DNA of 64,000 nt, taken from positions 11,380,019 to 11,444,018 of the forward strand of contig CM069608.1 in NCBI GenBank assembly GCA_035771175.1. The letters run 5' to 3'. The position numbers were made by a program, and so were the translations under genes. The notes below the pieces were generated by a model. It did not search any database. It was given only the letters and a program-made list of their open reading frames with translations, and was not told the DNA's origin. The stretch is from Paratinospora sagittata (Eukaryota > Streptophyta > Magnoliopsida > Ranunculales > Menispermaceae). Positions 21,880-33,453 of this stretch are shown in pieces (position 1 is the first letter of the stretch; the number at the start of each line of letters is the position of its first letter).

Positions 21880-22945
21880 TAATAAGAAAAAGGTCCAACT
21901 AAATTCACTCACATTTTCCTCTCTGTCCACTCACTTACTCTCTTCACCCACCAAAAATTTTAAAACCAAATAATCCCTCTCTCTTCACCCACCCGAATCC
22001 CCATTTTGCCCCTCTCAGTTTCATCCTCCCCAAACCCCAACACTCCCCTCCTTACTTGTTTCTTCTCCTTTCTTCTTCATTGATTCATCATTTCTTCAAG
22101 TTTTTCAATCATTCGAAGGGTTAAAACAACATTAGGAAGGTTTGTGAACAACAACCTAGCAAAATCTTGCAAAAAAATCGAGTTATTTCGAGTTTTGGAA
22201 GCATCTAACTCAAACCGGTTCAAGTCAAATCTTAACTCACAAATCGGTAAGTAAAATATGATTTTTACATGTTCCAAGTGAATTTCAATATGTTGTTGCT
22301 GGATTTGCATTTTTTTCGCAAAAAAAATGGGTGAATGAGGGAATGAGGCAGCGGAAATGGGTTTTGGCAACCCATTTCGGCGAGTCGAATTTGGAGACGC
22401 CTGACCCATCAGGGTCGGACAGTTTCCTTTATGTCCGACCACGATAGGTCGGACATAAAGAGGTGCGTCCAACCCTGTTCGATCGAACAATGCATTTTTA
22501 GAATTTTTTTTTTAATTTTTCTTTTTTAGTCCAACCTTGATGGGCAAAACAGAGGAGAGTTGGGGACACCCAATCCTGGGGCGGGTTTTCTGGCTTTCGA
22601 AACCCATATTCGCCCCCTTTTCTCTTCGATTTTGGGTATGTTTTTGCAAAAAAAAAAAAACTTCAAAAGGGTGAAAATGGTTGAAATGTATGCTTTTGAT
22701 TCGAAAAATATAAGTAAATAACAAAATTGAAGATTGAGATGAGTTGGAGGGTTGAAGGGTTGAAGGGTTGAATGGTAGAGAATAGGTGGGTGAAGAGAGA
22801 GGGGGAGGGTTTAAGGGAGGTTTCAATAAGTCCTTTTTGATAATTTCACATGAGGGCTTTTTTGCCTTTTCAATTTTTTGATTAGGTGGGTAGAAAAAGA
22901 GAAAAGGGTGGGTGGATTTAGTCGGACCCATAAGAAAATATTCTC
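21880..22945. mobile_element. Non-autonomous terminal-inverted-repeat element (Mutator-like?)
   Basis: The ends face each other: AATAAGAAAAAGGTCCAACT (about 21,879) on the left and, read inward from about 22,945, a TTTTCTTATGGGTCCGACT block. Both are followed by CCAC/CACCCACC-rich tracts; the inverted similarity spans about 100 bases with gaps. The interior holds a 14-bp perfect hairpin at 22,428-22,461 and a possible 5' splice donor GGTAAGTAAAAT near 22,246. Two minus open frames (22,931-22,512 and 22,490-22,077) have no domain. The element splits a gypsy integrase relic. Exact ends and target duplication were not resolved, so the superfamily is uncertain. Confidence 0.55.
22428..22461. repeat. 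Perfect 14-bp inverted repeat with 6-nt loop
   Basis: CTTTATGTCCGACC, loop ACGATA, then GGTCGGACATAAAG. A third partial copy of the word (GGGTCGGAC) lies just upstream at about 22,412. Confidence 0.9.
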
Positions 22946-22949
22946 TGAC

Positions 22950-23560
22950 CTCGTAAATTGATACCCCATACCATCCACAGACTAGTAGTTAAGTTGAGAC
23001 CAAGAATAGTGAAATCAAACATATTTTGGAGAGAATGGTTAAACTTAATAGGCAAGATTGGTATTCAAGCTAAAATGATCCACTATTACCATATAACTTT
23101 TAACACTCTATAGAAATGCCTCATTACCATTTAGTCTATTATCTCCCAATAGAATAAGAGCATCAGGCATATTGGCTATCAAAAAGCTCAATTTTGATTT
23201 TGATAAGGTAGAGTTTCAAAGGAACTCCAACTAAATGATTTGGAGAAAAATAAAGAAAGATGGGTACGAGTGTGCCAAAAAGTATGAGGATGGCATGAGA
23301 ATTGTGCATGATAAGCTCATTTTGTGAAAACTTTTCACCCATGGACAAAGGTCCTTCTTTATGTTCCATGGCTGCAACTTTTCCAGTTCAGCTGCATTTT
23401 CAATGGACTAGAACTTTCACTGTCCATACCATCTCCCCTCATGGTGGTATTGAGATTGTTAATAATAAAGGTGATCCAGTAAGGTTAATAGGACAAGGTT
23501 GAAACCATTTTTAGAGCTAATGAACCTAGATGTGAAGAAAATTTTCCATCAAGTCCACGT
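22950..23560 (+). pseudogene. Ty3-gypsy integrase, C-terminal part
   Basis: It resumes the integrase after the nested element. A PYHP-QTS-type segment (near 22,965), an ILERMVK-like stretch, then in order YWLSKSSILILIR-type codons of the AYWAIKKLNFD block (near 23,172), and finally WTRTFTVHTISPHGGIEIVN (near 23,405) with KPFLELMN. The last part is the GPFxV-type C-terminal chromatin-facing domain typical of Athila/Tat-like integrases. Broken by many stops; one element with 21,620-21,850. Confidence 0.65.
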
Positions 23561-26500
23561 TTCTAAGGTATGCAATTCTTTGTTTCCCCTTATATCAGTG
23601 CGCAGAAACCATTATTTATATATATTTAATGATTTCTTTTGTTTTACTTCATATAAAACTCAATTTTTTGGATTATTTTTGGCTATTCCAACTTCCCAAA
23701 ACCTACAGCCGACAAAAGAGAGCGGATTTAAGATCTAAGGTAAGAGTTTTTGTTTCTTTTTCTCTTTTTCATGGTTTGGGAGCGATTTGGGTGTAGATGT
23801 AAGTTTGGATCCATGAAAGTAAGGGTTTTCATGATCCCTTTACTTGTATCTAAACCTAGATTTAACTTATTTACAAATTTCATGATGGAATAAACTAGTC
23901 TACCTAGTTATGTGATATTAATGGAATCTAACTAAGAATTTCATGGTGGAAACCCATGGTGATTTAAAAAGTGTCCAAATTTGAGAACTTTGGGTTAATG
24001 GATGCTTCTCATGATTGAAAACCCACAGGATGTAAAATAAAATAATAAATAAAAACAAATAAATAAATATGTCTAGATTTGGGGAATTTTGGGTTTAATG
24101 AATGTTTTGGATTGGGGAAAGATTCGAAAACATAATATTTAGGTTCAGGAAACGAGAAAAGGTTAGAAACAACTTCGAGAAATTCCGAAGAAGGCGTGAG
24201 AACGCGGTTAAGATTTGGAGGTGAGTACGGTTACATCTTCCCGCCATATATATATTATCATAAATATGTAAAACCTGTTTTGCATGTTCTATTCTTGTTT
24301 TATAAAATGTCATATGGTTGTATGCATGTATGCATTGATTTCTGCAATGTTTTGGTTTATGAAAATTCATATTTAATTTAAAATCATGGTTTATGAATTG
24401 ATTGCATGAATTTAACAAAAGTGCATTTTCTTGTGAGTCGGCTTCAAGGATCTTGTAAACATGGTTGATATGGAATTTAATTCCTAAGTTATGGCCAAGT
24501 CCTAGATGGGCCTCCCATCATGCTTCTATGGAACAAACATTAAATTGCCTTGTTTAGTGGTTACTAGCGCAGTATCGGGAATTGAGCTACGTGAAAGTAA
24601 GTAGTAAACCTTTTAGGCATAGTACTGGATTTGGTGCTCACGAAAAATCTAGATAGGGACCTCCATGAACATGACCCAGATATATATAAATTTATTTTCG
24701 GCTATGAAACTCTATTTTTATATTGCATTGTTATATACACTTGTCACATGACATAATATTGTTGATTTGGAATTTTTCAACTTATTGATGAATAAGTGAT
24801 GGTAGATATGTGATATCATCTCACGAGGATTTTAGCTCATCCCAAACAACTAAATTTTTTTCAAGATCTTCTAGTGCCCTAGACAAGGATAAAGGAGTCG
24901 CGTTGTGATCAAAAAGCTCACTTGGTTTAGAAGTGATTATAGACGATGCGGCGGTAGTGTATGATTTAGTTAGGTGTCAATATTTCCCATTTTAGTACTC
25001 TATATTTTACTTGGACATTTAAGTTATGTATGGATTGGTTGGGGTTGATTAAACTCATTTATTTGGCTTTTATAAATACCCTATTGTGAGTTTTAATGAT
25101 TCCACTTTTCGAAAGCATACAAGCCGTTAAGGAAGATTGGAAAAAAAAACCCTAGTGAGGTTCTGAGAGGGTTCGAACGTGTATTCGGAAGATTAATGGA
25201 AGTTCTACTGCATTGATCCGAGCATCCTAAAGTGAGATTCTTAAATCTACAACTCTTTAATTCTCTCAAAAAGTTCCAAAACGAGATTCAAACCTAGGGC
25301 TTGTTCTACATGTATTCAAATCGAATGCAGTTTCCATGATTAAACTAGACCTGAATTAAGCCCAAATCAAGTGTTCATGGTTGGCAAACACAAAACCTCT
25401 ATTTTGATAAAATCTAGGAATGGCCTAGGTTTGGGAAAAAGGGGGACTACGTAGTAGCAAGGATTTCTAGATGTTTTATTTTTTTTTTATTTAAGACATT
25501 TATCAAACATATTCATGTACCTAACAATGGATAACATACAGAGTTGTTGTAGCACATAGTCGAAATGTGTTCCAACGTATAGCCATGTAAGACTAAAATA
25601 GGGTTTGAACTCCATCATTTGGGTCAAAATATGGATTGCATGGTTGAATGATATTGAGACCCATGTTTTGTGAATCTAGGTCAGTGAAGTATCTTAAAAA
25701 TAGTGTTGAGGGTTTTTAAGTGATTGTGAGCATTGTACGGTATAAAGGTAAGTAGGGTCCACCCTTCCATCGCATGTGTATCATCATAGATATGCATGTG
25801 TATCATCATGGAGTCATGGACTATGGCACAGTAGCCATCAATAAATCCGTCGATTTGTTCACTTCTCTTTCAACTTACAATGGGATACATCAATCATATA
25901 ATACTCTAGAAATATTCTTCAATTTCACCCATTTTGCTTTAACTATATAATTTAAATTCTCACTTATTTCTTGATGAATAATGAATCTCAAATACCTAAA
26001 AAAATTTCAATCCTTGGTATCTAGGCTTTCAATCTTCACCATTGTTTCATCTATATATTTTATTTCCACTAAAATGTTCAACTATAATTCAACCAAAAAA
26101 ATATCTTTGTATTAATTCGATCAATGAATGAAAGGAATTCACTTGTCTCTATGTCACACAACGTACATACATTGTGCAGCTACTTGTAATATTAGTCGAC
26201 GTCTAAGAGACCACATTATATAATATGGAAAATGTTAATCTAACGGCAGTAGTTGCAATTGCATATGCACCTGCACATGTTTATCCATCATTTATTATAC
26301 ACTTTGAGATGTGTAAATCACTAATATCCATTATAATATAGATGGAATTGAATCTTAAGGTTCTTAGATAAATTAATTCATTATTCTTCACTAGTATGTG
26401 TGCACATGTGCACGTATTTTTGTTTTTTTATTTTTTAGATTTTAGTTTTGTATGGTTAATTAAATTTTAAAGAAAATGTATAAATAATATTGTCATAGAT

Positions 26501-27804
26501 ATTTTGCTAATATATATTAATATTATTTATGTTATATTGATAAAAATATATATATTTTTATAAACAGAAAGACGGTAAAAATAGTCAAATGTTAGGATTG
26601 AAAAGGTTGAAAGAAAAATTGAATGTAAAATGGCCTAAAAATAGAAGTGAAAGGAAGTGAGGATTTTTTAAATTACCTCATTAGCCGTGCAATTAGTTTT
26701 TAAAATAAATAAAAAATTATAAGTAGTATAGATACATGATTTGACCTGTTCTTCCTTCTTTATATCTTTACTTATGTTCAACTTTCATAAAGATGCTATT
26801 ATCCATTTTTTGACCCCATTATAAATAGTTTCACTTTACATATTTTACATTTCAATTAAAACTTAGACATGATCTGGAAATGTGTATATTAAGATGTAAT
26901 TTTATATAATCTTGTTTCCCCTTCTCCTTTTGTTAATACATATTGACTTCTTTCTAATAATAAATAAATACATAAATCCTTACGCCTGAAAAGTAATATA
27001 AATCTAATAACAATTGCTTTATTTTATTATTTACAATTTTTTTACCTAAAAGCAGAGTTCATATCATTTGTATTGCCACACAAAATACAAATGATCGACC
27101 TCCTTGTCTTAACTCCTTTAGTGCTTTTGACAAACCTTGTCAGGTAGCTTTTTACAAAGACAAAATTCAACATGATTTTCTATATTGCAGGTATAATGAT
27201 AAGTGCTTCACTTCGCACAAATTGGAGGTATCTAGTATTGGACTTACCCTATGTAAAAGTTTGCTATTCATTGAAAAGTTAAGCAATTTCTCTACATTAT
27301 AAAATAATAAGATTTTGCACATATCTCAAGCTATACTCACATAAAAACAATAGGCTTCTCTAAGCATCCCATGCGATGCCATATAAGCTACAAGAGAAGG
27401 AACGCAGTTTAATTAAGGCTAAAAATTAAATCTAGAGCACACGCATTAACTCTACTCGAATTCAATGCATATATTGTTACCCAGAAATAGTTCATCTTTT
27501 GGAAAGAATATGCTCAAAACTCCATCTTACTGTATTTAACCTCTTTCGACCATAGTCTACCTTCTTTCATCATTGAAAGCCCATTGCATAAAGAGGGCTG
27601 GTGGTGATTTCCCTAATGACACATCTTGCTTCTTTCCTAATTGAAAGCCATTCTTCATCTCTTGGTTTTTGAAGCTAGATTGCAATAAATGTACCTAGTT
27701 CCTTAAAGTTCATTGACTTCATGTTTCATCGATTAATGAAGCATGTGTATATTAGATTATAGCATTACATGATTGAAGGTTGTGGTTGTACTCATAAATA
27801 CTAA
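23561..27804. other. Unassigned intron sequence, probably partly gypsy 3' region/LTR
   Basis: No coding domain seen. 24,780-25,080 has an LTR-like flavour (ATCTCACGAGGATTTTAGCTC, then TTTATAAATACCCTATTGTG near 25,070 as a possible TATA region) and may be LTR sequence of the gypsy relic. Ends could not be placed. 26,150-27,800 is plain AT-rich sequence. Confidence 0.35.
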
Positions 27805-28254
27805 TGATAGCCGTGAATAGGGAAGACAATAAACACATATTCTCTAACTCGTTGATTCACAAAAATACCGAAAAAAAAAGAAAAATAATACTAAAATCTC
27901 ATATTCTTTTAAAATTGTCTTCCAATAACTCATACAATGGCCATAAAATAGGCAAACCTATGACAATATTTCTAAACCGACTCAAATACTAAAATAACAA
28001 AATTAGCCAAAAATAAAAATATATACTAAATCATATCTAGAAAGAAAGATATCGCGATGTATATCACGTACCAACAAATAGAATCAAAATCGGTTCTTCT
28101 ATATCGAGCTATACTTGAAACAAAACTTTCCTAAAATAGAAAATTTACCGGAAATAGTAAATTTACTAAAAATAGTAAATTACCAAAAATAGTAAATTTA
28201 CTAAAATTAATAAAATATCCTAAAATAAGAAAAACACTAATTTGAGATTCTACA
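27805..28254 (-). mobile_element. LTR copy (family shared with 7,709-8,067), probable solo LTR
   Basis: On the minus strand it starts TGTAGAATCTCAAATTAGTG (28,254) and ends ATTCACGGCTATCA (27,805), TG...CA as expected. It shares the internal order of the copy at 7,709-8,067 and has extra AAATAGTAAATTTAC-type tandem words near 28,145-28,205. No internal coding region adjoins. Immediate flanks (ACTAA / AACTC) do not match, so a target duplication is not shown. Confidence 0.6.
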
Positions 28255-30340
28255 AACTCCAACTCTTATTACATTGCATCAAACACCTAGTTTTCTTCAT
28301 TTTTATCCCTCAAAAATTTATAAAAAGCCCAAGTTCTCCAATCTTTTTTTAAGTTCATAATTTGACCCAAGCTAGAGTATCTTCATGTTCAATCCTCAAC
28401 AAGGGTGGCTTAAGAACCAAGAATTTTCAAGCCTGATCCATTTTAACATGTAATATCTTATTTATGTAAATAAAGGTTTATGGGAAACTAGCTATTTCAG
28501 TCCCTATCATTAAAATCAAGAGTCATAAGAATGAATGATATAAAGATTTAATTTACTTCTTCAATCTTAATAAATTTCTATTCAATTAAGGATGTGAGTT
28601 ATATAAAATTTGGAATAAATTTCAAGAATTTCTTCACAGTTCAGATTAAACTCCACTTTCATTTCTACGCTTGTTTATTTTTCAAATGTATCAACCATCA
28701 GAACCCAAATGCCAAAATGCCCTAAGCATGCCAAAGTGATCTCCAAAAGACCAAGACAACATAAAAACAGCAATCTAATTTCATTTCATAAAACCCTCCC
28801 ACCCATAACCAAAACAAGAACAACCTACTTCAGAAATGCTTATTTTTTTTATTTTTTTTATTTTTTTTTTAAAAGGAAACCACATCTCTTCATTGAAGAT
28901 GTGGTCAGGAGTTAAAACTGAAACTCCCATCCCCATCTCCATCCTTTCTAAGTATGAGAGAGAGGTAGTAAAGAGTCGATTATCTAACAAAATCTTAAAC
29001 TTTCAGACTTAAGGAGCTTTTATCTAAGTAAAGAAGTAACTAGCATATATAGGAAGAGAGGAAAAAAGCAAGGGAAATATATTTCAAAGCAAAAAAACAT
29101 ATAAAGAAGAACTACAGAATTTAATTAATTTCCAGGATTATGCTTATGAACAATTTGAACACAAGCTACAATATATGTATCATGCACAAACCTAAACAAG
29201 CAAATTAGCTAGTTATTTGGAATTTAAGCATCCCACAAGATGAAGATTTTGATAATTGCTGATTAGCTAAATCAATGAAGTGAATTTTCAGTCAGTATAT
29301 ACTTCATAGATTCCACGACCCAGAATTCTTCAAGAACAATACATGGTCATTAATAAGCATATGGAAATGAATGATACACTTAAAATACACAGCCTATATA
29401 CGCAATGTTATCAGGAACTGTTTGTGCCCTATGTGAAAGTGTAGACCAGGGCGTGATCAATGGAAACCAACGATTGTTCATGATTAGTACGTTGAGGACT
29501 CAAAAGTTGGAATATCTATAGGAAAAAAAAATAAAAGGGGGAGAGAGCGAAAAAACAGTTAAAACTTTCTACGGTATTTAAAGCAAGATTTCAACATTAC
29601 AATTCTTATTGACTTTTCAAAAATGAGAAACAAATCAGACTGACGCCAAGTCAAGTCAAGGGCGTTGAAGATGAAAAAAGCATCTCCAGCAGAATAGCTC
29701 ACCTAAACCATCTACTACTCGTTCAAAATAGGTTAGCTTGAGCAAATTCCAGGAAAGATATTTAGGAGAAATAATGGTGGAAACGGCTGGAAACCTCAAA
29801 ATATATATAAACACAGAAGAAGTCTTGTTAAGAATCACATATATACCAAGAAGTTGTAGTTGATTGACGGAAAGCCCGGATAATTGAAGTGCACCAACTG
29901 AGTAAGGGGGAAAATGGAGGGCGGATTAAGAAATGATGATCAATAAGGAAGAGCCCAAAAAATGATATATGTATGATCAAGAAACGTTGGAACCCATTCT
30001 GACAAGCTGGTTAATTGATGTTAAAAAATGGGTAATTAAACATGATTTTTCTCCATTTTCAGCTAAATATTAAAGTGAAACCCACAAGTGATTTTAAGTG
30101 AGTTCAAGTTGATTATTAATCTTTGATATGTGAAAATTAAGAATATATAAGTATTTAGCTATACCCATTTATATATGAATGAAAAATTAAGTCTAAAGTA
30201 ACCTACTTGATATGTGTAAAGTGGTAAAATTTAAAAACAATCTTTAGTCTCACATGGAATAGGTAGAATTCTAATTATTTACTTATAAGTGTAGCTAGAA
30301 TACTACACTTGAATTTCAGCTAACACACACACACAAAGAA
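28255..30340. other. Unassigned AT-rich intron sequence
   Basis: No coding homology seen. An 8-bp hairpin (CCACATCT...AGATGTGG) lies at 28,880-28,904. Open stretches at 28,709-28,990 and 29,656-29,838 are low-complexity or unsupported. Confidence 0.35.
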
Positions 30341-30344
30341 AGCT

Positions 30345-31050
30345 CAAGGGTGATGCAAAGCATCATCCCGCGCTCGCCCGCGCTTGTGCGAGGGCGAAAG
30401 GGCGCATTGGGCTCACAGCACTTTAGACTTCCGCACGTAAGCACCGTCCCGAAGAGCTGGAGAGCTTTTCAGAGGTCGAAGCAGATCGGACGGATGAGAT
30501 GCGTCCGTGGAAGGTCGGATCTAGAACGTCCAGATACGATGAATGTAGTTATCTGTCTAGGTGCAATGTACGAAGATCAGACGGTGTAGGATTGGATGCG
30601 CTGATCGAAATCGACAGATAGCGACCAATTGGATCGATCGCGATCCAATGGTGCGAGATCAGGTACGACGAGCGGAGCCGTTAAATTGTGCCTAAATCGA
30701 TATGATACAATCCAATTGTGTACGATTGGGTGCGTCAATCAAATCCGTCAGATCGCGTCTAAAGGCAATCAGACTCGATCCAACGGTGCAGAAACAAGCA
30801 CCATATACAGCTACAATTTGCCTATAAATAGAGCATTTCATAACTCAAAAAGTCATCATAGAAAATTTTAAAATATCTAAATTTTCTTCTCTTCTCTCTT
30901 CTCTGCTTTTAACATTCTTTTGTGAGTGAGTACAATCAATTTTGGTTTGATTATTCTTGTGAATTTAAGTATTGCTATCACAATATGGAGATTGTTGTAT
31001 CCTGAAAGCCAAGTATCATACAGTGTGAGCACCTAAGCAGGATATAATTG
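30345..31050 (+). promoter_or_regulatory. GC- and CpG-rich promoter-like segment, probably a solo LTR
   Basis: About 450 bases of unusually CpG-rich sequence (many CGATC, GATCG and CCAACGG words) are followed by CCTATAAATAGAGC (TATAAATAG at 30,823-30,831) and then a CT-rich leader. This is the layout of an LTR U3-R boundary or a viral-type promoter, pointing rightward on plus. It starts near a small palindrome TGATGCAAAGCATCA (30,351-30,365). No coding region adjoins. It lies in MADS intron 1, antisense to the gene, about 540 bp from exon 1. LTR ends and target duplication were not resolved. Confidence 0.5.
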
Positions 31051-31321
31051 TCTTAAGGAAAGTTATATTTTAGCCTCAATATACGTCGTTACTATGCTGA
31101 AATAATAATTGATCTAGTTTAACTAGACATAGTCTTCTTCCTACTACCTTTAAATAGTGAACAGAGGCAGTTTGTTGCTCAAAAAAAAATAATATTTAAG
31201 TGAGATCATTGTAACTCTATCACTCATACGGGAGACTAATCTAATTAATTATTTTGAAAGCAATTTTTTAGTAAATATTGCCACACCATATAATCAACAA
31301 TTGATACTACTTATGTATACG

Positions 31322-31363
31322 TATGTGTGTGTGTGTGGGTACGTATAGAGAGAGAGAGAGAGA
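31322..31363. repeat. (GT)n and (GA)n microsatellites beside the MADS exon 1 donor
   Basis: GTGTGTGTGTGTG-type run at about 31,325-31,337 and AGAGAGAGAGAGAG at about 31,348-31,362, within 10-50 bases of the exon 1 boundary. Confidence 0.9.
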
Positions 31364-31369
31364 TCGTGC

Positions 31370-31551
31370 CTGGTGCTTGAGAATTCATAGAGCTTATCAG
31401 TTGGAGAGAAGACAATGACGCCAACTTCAGCCTCACAGAGAACAGAAAAGTCTAATGCCTTCTTCAGCAACCCTTTTCGCCGCTTTGACAAGGTGACTTG
31501 CCTACTCGTTTGGTTCTCTATTCTCTTCATCTCAGTTTTCCCTCTCCCCAT
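31370..31551 (-). CDS. MADS-box gene exon 1 (complete MADS domain), SOC1/TM3-like
   Basis: Minus strand, ATG at 31,551 (the in-frame GTG four codons upstream is not needed). It encodes [20 protein letters not shown], then a [11 protein letters not shown] helix, [15 protein letters not shown] and KLYEFSST: a complete 60-residue type II MADS domain with DNA-contact N-arm, basic helix and dimer strands intact, no stops. The exon is 182 nt, the standard length for MIKC exon 1, ending in a split Ser codon that exon 2 (19,228) completes. MADS proteins bind CArG boxes in the nucleus as dimers; SOC1/TM3 members integrate flowering signals. Substitutions L21, K26, L33, D34-F35 and T51-D52 differ from typical SOC1. 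The splice donor after the exon is GC, not GT. Confidence 0.88.
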
Positions 31552-32700
31552 CCTTACACGCACCTATATATATCGAAAAAAATCGTATCGAATCAGCATA
31601 TGAAATGTTACTCCAACAACAACAACAACAAATGTGCCGAACGATTCTAGCTAGCTAGCAACAAAAAATCGATGATGTTCAACAAACCTTATACTTCCTG
31701 ATCACCAACCCCAGCTTACTTATCTTCTTTTCTCTTCTCTACTCCACCCTTCTACTTTTTTCTTCCTTCTTAATTCTCATTCTCATTCTCATCCAGAAAA
31801 TAGATATTCCAGTAACCCTACCATTCCTTCCCATGTTTTTCCCTCTTCTCATAATTAGCTATAGAGAGATTTAACCCTAGCTAACTCTTCTCCAAAAGCG
31901 CCTGATCTCATCCCATCCCATTTCGTTTCTCTGCTTAAGGGTCTCTCAAGTGCATCGTCTCTGTGATCACTTTCACATCATTACGCCTATTTTCACTTAC
32001 GCATGTCTCTACTAAAATTAGGATAAAAACGAAGGTTAGCTAGCTAGCTTCTACAAGTGTTAAATTCCTACTCGTGGGGCAGTGTGTATTAATTGGATTC
32101 TTCTTGTTTGAGCTTCGCGGTACGTCGTCACGTGACCTTTTTGTCCTATCCCATTTACTTTTTCCATTTTAATTTGTGTTATTTAGGAACAAAAATGCGT
32201 GGGGCGTAAGGAAAGGAAAGGAAAGGGCACAAATTGTAAAGGGACATTCTCGTCTGTTGTTATATAATTATTGCCGTCAACCTCTTCCTATATATCAACA
32301 CTTTTTTTTTATTATCTTTTTTAAAAACTTTTCTCTCTATCTTGTTCTTATCCGCTATCTTCGATTAGTGGAGACAAATTGAGATTCTGACATCATGATC
32401 TTACGTAATTCGAAACTAAAGCTTTCCAGTAATATTGGATGATTGAGAAATTAGCCATTTTCGACATGTGCAGACTAGTAACTTCTAAGTATCCGTCAAT
32501 TAATTAAGATGCCTTTCAATGATCTCCCGCGTACACCAGCTAAGCTTCCTTTTTTTTTTAAATTTATGTCGGCCACCTGTAACAGTTGAATGACGTCATA
32601 TTCTATAATCGTGTCGTGCTTTCAGAGGGCGTGGACGAATTCCCCAGGATCGAGCTCTTTTTTTAAAAAAAATAAAAAAATGGACATGTCTTTCTTTTCT
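31552..32700 (-). promoter_or_regulatory. Upstream region of the MADS-box gene
   Basis: About 1.1 kb before the ATG, with CT-rich tracts, (CAA)n-type repeats near 31,618 and TAGCTAGCTAGC near 31,650. TATATAGG on the minus strand near 32,290 is a possible TATA box. An AG just before GTGCGTGTAAGG (near 31,563) could be a 5' UTR intron acceptor. No transcription start can be fixed. Confidence 0.4.
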
Positions 32701-33136
32701 TTTTTCTACTTATTCATTTATGAAGAAATTTATTCAACCACTAGAAAAACTTTGTAGCACGTATTTATTAGGGAGACCGCTTTCGTCACGTCCGTTTTAA
32801 ATTGGGTACGCACAAAATTCTTTTAAAAACGGAACCGATAAAAAATGTTTATTTATTTTGTAATTTTATTATTTGTACTTGCAACTCAATTCGTTACTAA
32901 ATTTATTTTATGTTATTCATATGTAAAAAAACATTAAAGTCCACCAAAGGCGCCCACTCTTCCTGCAATTTAAAAAAAAAAACTATTCATGAAATTTGTA
33001 TTTTTACTTATGAGGCATTGTAACTAAAAGTTGACTTTTGACAATGATTATTATTTATATGAGTAAAAAGTAGTTTTACTTACAAAAATAAAGTCGCTAG
33101 TAAAAGTCTTATGATCAAATGCATAATTTATTGTAG
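32701..33136. other. Unassigned AT-rich spacer
   Basis: Nothing firm. CACTAGAAAAACTTTGTAGC near 32,741 and TTGTAGTG at 33,131 loosely resemble CACTA ends, but they are not a convincing pair (see rejected items). Confidence 0.3.
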
Positions 33137-33448
33137 TGTGCACATTAATATAAAAATAATGTTTACAAAAAAGTAACGTGAAGAACATAACTCAAAACAA
33201 ATATGAGGCTTGAGATGCCTTTTATAGAGTTTCAAGATTGATCTTGTACATCTGTAAGTTGTACACATGGCAAACATACGTTGGTTAGTTTATAACAACT
33301 TGAGATAACTAACATGAGCTAACATGTGCTCTAATTATGTACAGATAGTTAACCGCTACAGAATTGTTGATTAGTAACTCTTTAGTTTTTTCTTTCAAAA
33401 AAAAAAAAAACTCTCTGATTTTCATCCACTGTAAACTCTTCACTATCA
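33137..33448 (-). mobile_element. 3' LTR of a copia relic
   Basis: On the minus strand a polypurine tract (GAGGGGGGA, 33,449-33,457) is followed by an LTR start TGATAGTGAAGAG and an LTR end AATGTGCACA (33,137), giving 312 bp with TG...CA ends. It belongs to the RT/RNase H relic immediately upstream (33,454-34,871). Confidence 0.7.
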
Positions 33449-33453
33449 TCCCC

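Larger units (their letters stand above)
19229..31369 (-). other. 12.1-kb intron 1 of the MADS-box gene, loaded with transposons
   Basis: Intron between exon 1 (31,370) and exon 2 (19,228), inferred from matching phase and exon lengths. The acceptor is canonical AG. The donor reads CAG|GCACGA, a GC instead of GT. Inside are a SINE, a gypsy integrase relic with a nested TIR element, an LTR copy, and a GC-rich promoter-like segment, plus (GA)n and (GT)n runs within 50 bases of exon 1. Long first introns with regulatory elements are known in MIKC genes; the size here is mostly transposon sequence. Whether splicing still works is unknown. Confidence 0.7.

Noticed and set aside
22077..22931. Two minus-strand frames (137 and 139 codons) suggesting a captured gene
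   Set aside because: They begin in the inverted terminal tract and are Pro/Ser low-complexity with no recognisable domain.
30350..30871. Plus frames in the CpG-rich block as a gene
   Set aside because: No domain, basic low-complexity peptides; layout with TATA box downstream fits a promoter/LTR rather than coding sequence.
32738..33138. Small CACTA-type MITE between CACTAGAAAAAC and TTGTAGTG
   Set aside because: Ends match poorly, no 3-bp duplication, and the right motif sits directly at the LTR end of the copia relic.
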